From Flavobacteriia bacterium (GTDB taxonomy: Bacteria > Bacteroidota > Bacteroidia > Flavobacteriales_D > Crocinitomicaceae): a stretch of DNA of 9,736 nt. Below, piece by piece: positions 9,001 to 9,736 of the stretch (its first letter is position 1; each line of letters starts with the position of its first letter). The notes under the pieces were generated by a model. It was not told where the DNA came from. It made no database searches and saw only the letters and a program-made list of their open reading frames with translations. Both the position numbers and the translations under genes were made by a program. Location of the stretch: assembly GCA_009925805.1 (NCBI GenBank), contig RFQF01000074.1, positions 1 to 9,736 on the forward strand, read 5' to 3'.

Positions 9001-9736
9001 AATCTCGGAAATGTTTCTGAGGATGTGTTACCCGACTCCCGAAAAGAATACGAAAATGGAATTCCTCCTTTCGGAACGAGTATAACGGACAACGTTGATA
9101 CCACCTTGTGGGCCTTGGTTTCCAACCAACAAGTAGTGGTTAATGCCTTTGACACCGATCCTCAATCGCGGTTGAATCAAGACATTGGATTAGACGGTTG
9201 GAACAGTAATAAAGAAATTACAGCTTTTCAATCCTATGTGAATTGGGTTCAAAACAATGCGACGCTATCTTCGGTCGCTAAAGCCCGAATGATTCAGGAT
9301 CCCTCGAACGATGATTATAATTACTACCTCGATGATAATTACGACAATCAACAGCTGAATATCCTACAACGCTATAAACGCTACAACGGTATGGAAGGGA
9401 ATTCCCCTACGACCAACATGTCGGATACAGCTAACTTGGCACGTTATCCCACCCAAGCCACCAATATGCCCGACTTGGAGGACATCAACCAGGATAATAA
9501 TTTGTCGGAATCGGAGGCATACTTTCAGTATAAAATGAGCATTCGACCCAGCGATATGCAAGTAGGTAAGAATTTCATTACCAATATACAGATTTATCAC
9601 AACGGAAACAAAACGGAAAAATGGTTCCAGGTTAGAATTCCCTTGGTTTCTTATGAAAAGAAAATTAACGGAATTCAGGATTTTAGATCCATTCGTTTCA
9701 TGCGCTTGTTTATGAAGAATTTTGATGAGCAAACTC
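5986..9736 (+). CDS. sprA: T9SS outer-membrane translocon SprA/Sov, N-terminal half (3' end outside window)
   Basis: SprA (Sov in Porphyromonas) forms the very large outer-membrane beta-barrel through which type IX secretion cargo leaves the cell; in flavobacteria it is needed for gliding and adhesin secretion. The frame stays open for 1250 codons to the right edge; family members are about 2400 residues, so about half is present. A signal peptide (about 1-28) is followed by a beta-rich segment with VEVQLGLNHSRYDNP (148-162) and GSRLKIGAKYNTQAAFDFEN (189-208). Family motifs follow: DLPFLTRLVDLLP (772-784), YVDDFEASQSTIDL (818-831), YYPKERGMYNYD (928-939), NPENRWAGIMRGL (952-964), FWMLDPF (979-985), NLGNVSEDVLPDSR (1006-1019) with YENGIP, and QRYKRYN with EGNSP (1128-1141). 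GTG 5986 is chosen because an in-frame TAA lies upstream at 5962 and the next in-frame ATG (about 6154) would drop the signal peptide. Only two cysteines are seen (357 and 927). Identification rests on remembered motifs plus the ruvA neighbourhood. Confidence 0.93.
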   Translation, partial: MNWNNRHRRSLVVVLGLLLTLSPFIGVAQGLPFPINPSWNSYNNNPQSFDLGDPSNMQQSIEYDPETGRYVFKQTVGQGLLFRNPTAMSQEDYLNFKNKQFEGQNWEQNIEEESVVGRSFELPIKIGSKVFESIFGPGGIVIRPQGNVEVQLGLNHSRYDNPILPMRQRRITRFDFQQNINMDIVGQIGSRLKIGAKYNTQAAFDFENISKLEHTGDEDQIIQKVALGQVSLSLPTSLIQGSQTLFGAKTQLKFGRSTFDLILAQSKGKRQEINITGKSQVQKFEITADNYESNRHYFLNLFYHDDYDSAMMSLPNVNATRYITRIEVWVTNRSNITDNTRNILAFSDLGEGKQVNCQGNPGGYTSGVEPDNQANNLYDWAANQPLIRNFLTAVPALNNQVSAPGPFKQAIDYEKVENARKLTDQEFSYNALLGYLSLNNPLNNDEVLAVAYEYTYRGQTYQVGEFSTDGSSGQEALILKLLKPTITSPKNKIWDLMMKNVYSIGAYQVDQSGFKVDIFYNNPATSVPLPVFPMAGLDDKQLVTLLEMDRLNQNNQPFSDGVFDYVPFTVNGPKIENGGTINRKNGRIFFSTVEPFGKTLANKLQSIGISQNVINSIAYYELYDSTKTAAQQIPSKNRFLFKGEYQSSISSDIPLNALNVPQGAVTVTAGGIKLVEGTDYSVDYNLGRVKILNTGILESNTPIKISIESNSVFGFQARSLMGGHYQYRLSDKMKFGATWVRMSERPITQKVDFGSEPFKNNILGVDFSIRTDLPFLTRLVDLLPVISTNQMSTLSVTGEAAYLIPGQPKVINKSGISYVDDFEASQSTIDLKSASAWRLASIPQGQPDLFPEAATQSLAAGFRRAKMAWYTIDPLFYQSNNLTPQHIKENASMLADSRMRLVNFTDIFPNQQLQYGSIPNITVFDVCYYPKERGMYNYDTTNTVDSIGHFINPENRWAGIMRGLSTNDFELANVQYIQFWMLDPFNDDAENENPNSFMNGGDLYLNLGNVSEDVLPDSRKEYENGIPPFGTSITDNVDTTLWALVSNQQVVVNAFDTDPQSRLNQDIGLDGWNSNKEITAFQSYVNWVQNNATLSSVAKARMIQDPSNDDYNYYLDDNYDNQQLNILQRYKRYNGMEGNSPTTNMSDTANLARYPTQATNMPDLEDINQDNNLSESEAYFQYKMSIRPSDMQVGKNFITNIQIYHNGNKTEKWFQVRIPLVSYEKKINGIQDFRSIRFMRLFMKNFDEQT

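Larger units (their letters stand above)
1..9736 (+). other. Tightly packed co-directional gene string sucA-sucB-maeB-ruvA-sprA (probable operon)
   Basis: Five genes in one direction are separated by 4, 13, 3 and -1 bases. None of the spacers can hold a complete promoter or a rho-independent terminator, and I see no terminator-like hairpin followed by a T-run at a gene end. Co-transcription is therefore likely, although promoters inside coding sequence cannot be excluded by eye and both ends of the unit lie outside the window. Confidence 0.7.

Noticed and set aside
9364..9732. Minus-strand open frame of 122 codons at the right end
   Set aside because: It is antisense to SprA motifs (QRYKRYN and EGNSP region), and its translated sequence has no recognisable family features.

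Overview
The window looks like a chromosomal segment of a Bacteroidota bacterium, most likely a member of Flavobacteriales or a close relative. The strongest evidence is a long open frame at the right end that carries the conserved motifs of SprA/Sov, the outer-membrane translocon of the type IX secretion system (T9SS). That system is known essentially only from the Bacteroidota and relatives. Moderate to low GC by eye, no clear Shine-Dalgarno sequences before the starts, and the gene order malic enzyme - ruvA - sprA all fit this. I cannot name a genus.

Layout, all on the + strand with almost no spacer: (1) 1-1874, the C-terminal two thirds of sucA (2-oxoglutarate dehydrogenase E1), cut by the left edge; (2) 1879-3129, sucB (dihydrolipoyl succinyltransferase, E2), complete; (3) 3143-5407, maeB (malic enzyme fused to a phosphotransacetylase-like domain), complete; (4) 5411-5986, ruvA (Holliday-junction branch-migration subunit), complete; (5) 5986 to the right edge, the first 1250 codons, roughly half, of sprA. 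It begins at a GTG that overlaps the ruvA stop codon. Gaps are 4, 13, 3 and -1 bases, so this is very probably one transcriptional unit or part of one. I see no room for a dedicated intergenic promoter or terminator.

Functionally the block mixes three jobs. SucA and SucB are two of the three subunits of the 2-oxoglutarate dehydrogenase complex of the TCA cycle; E3 (lipoamide dehydrogenase) is not in the window. MaeB takes malate out of the TCA cycle to pyruvate. RuvA belongs to recombination repair; its partners RuvB and RuvC are absent here. SprA builds the giant outer-membrane barrel through which T9SS cargo, including gliding adhesins, leaves the cell. The grouping looks like conserved synteny rather than a single pathway.

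I see no tRNA, rRNA, CRISPR array, insertion sequence, attachment site or non-coding stretch longer than 13 bases. I find no convincing undescribed system. The points worth following are the sprA start, the joining of sucAB to maeB-ruvA-sprA, and a few departures in SprA from the family pattern as I remember it.
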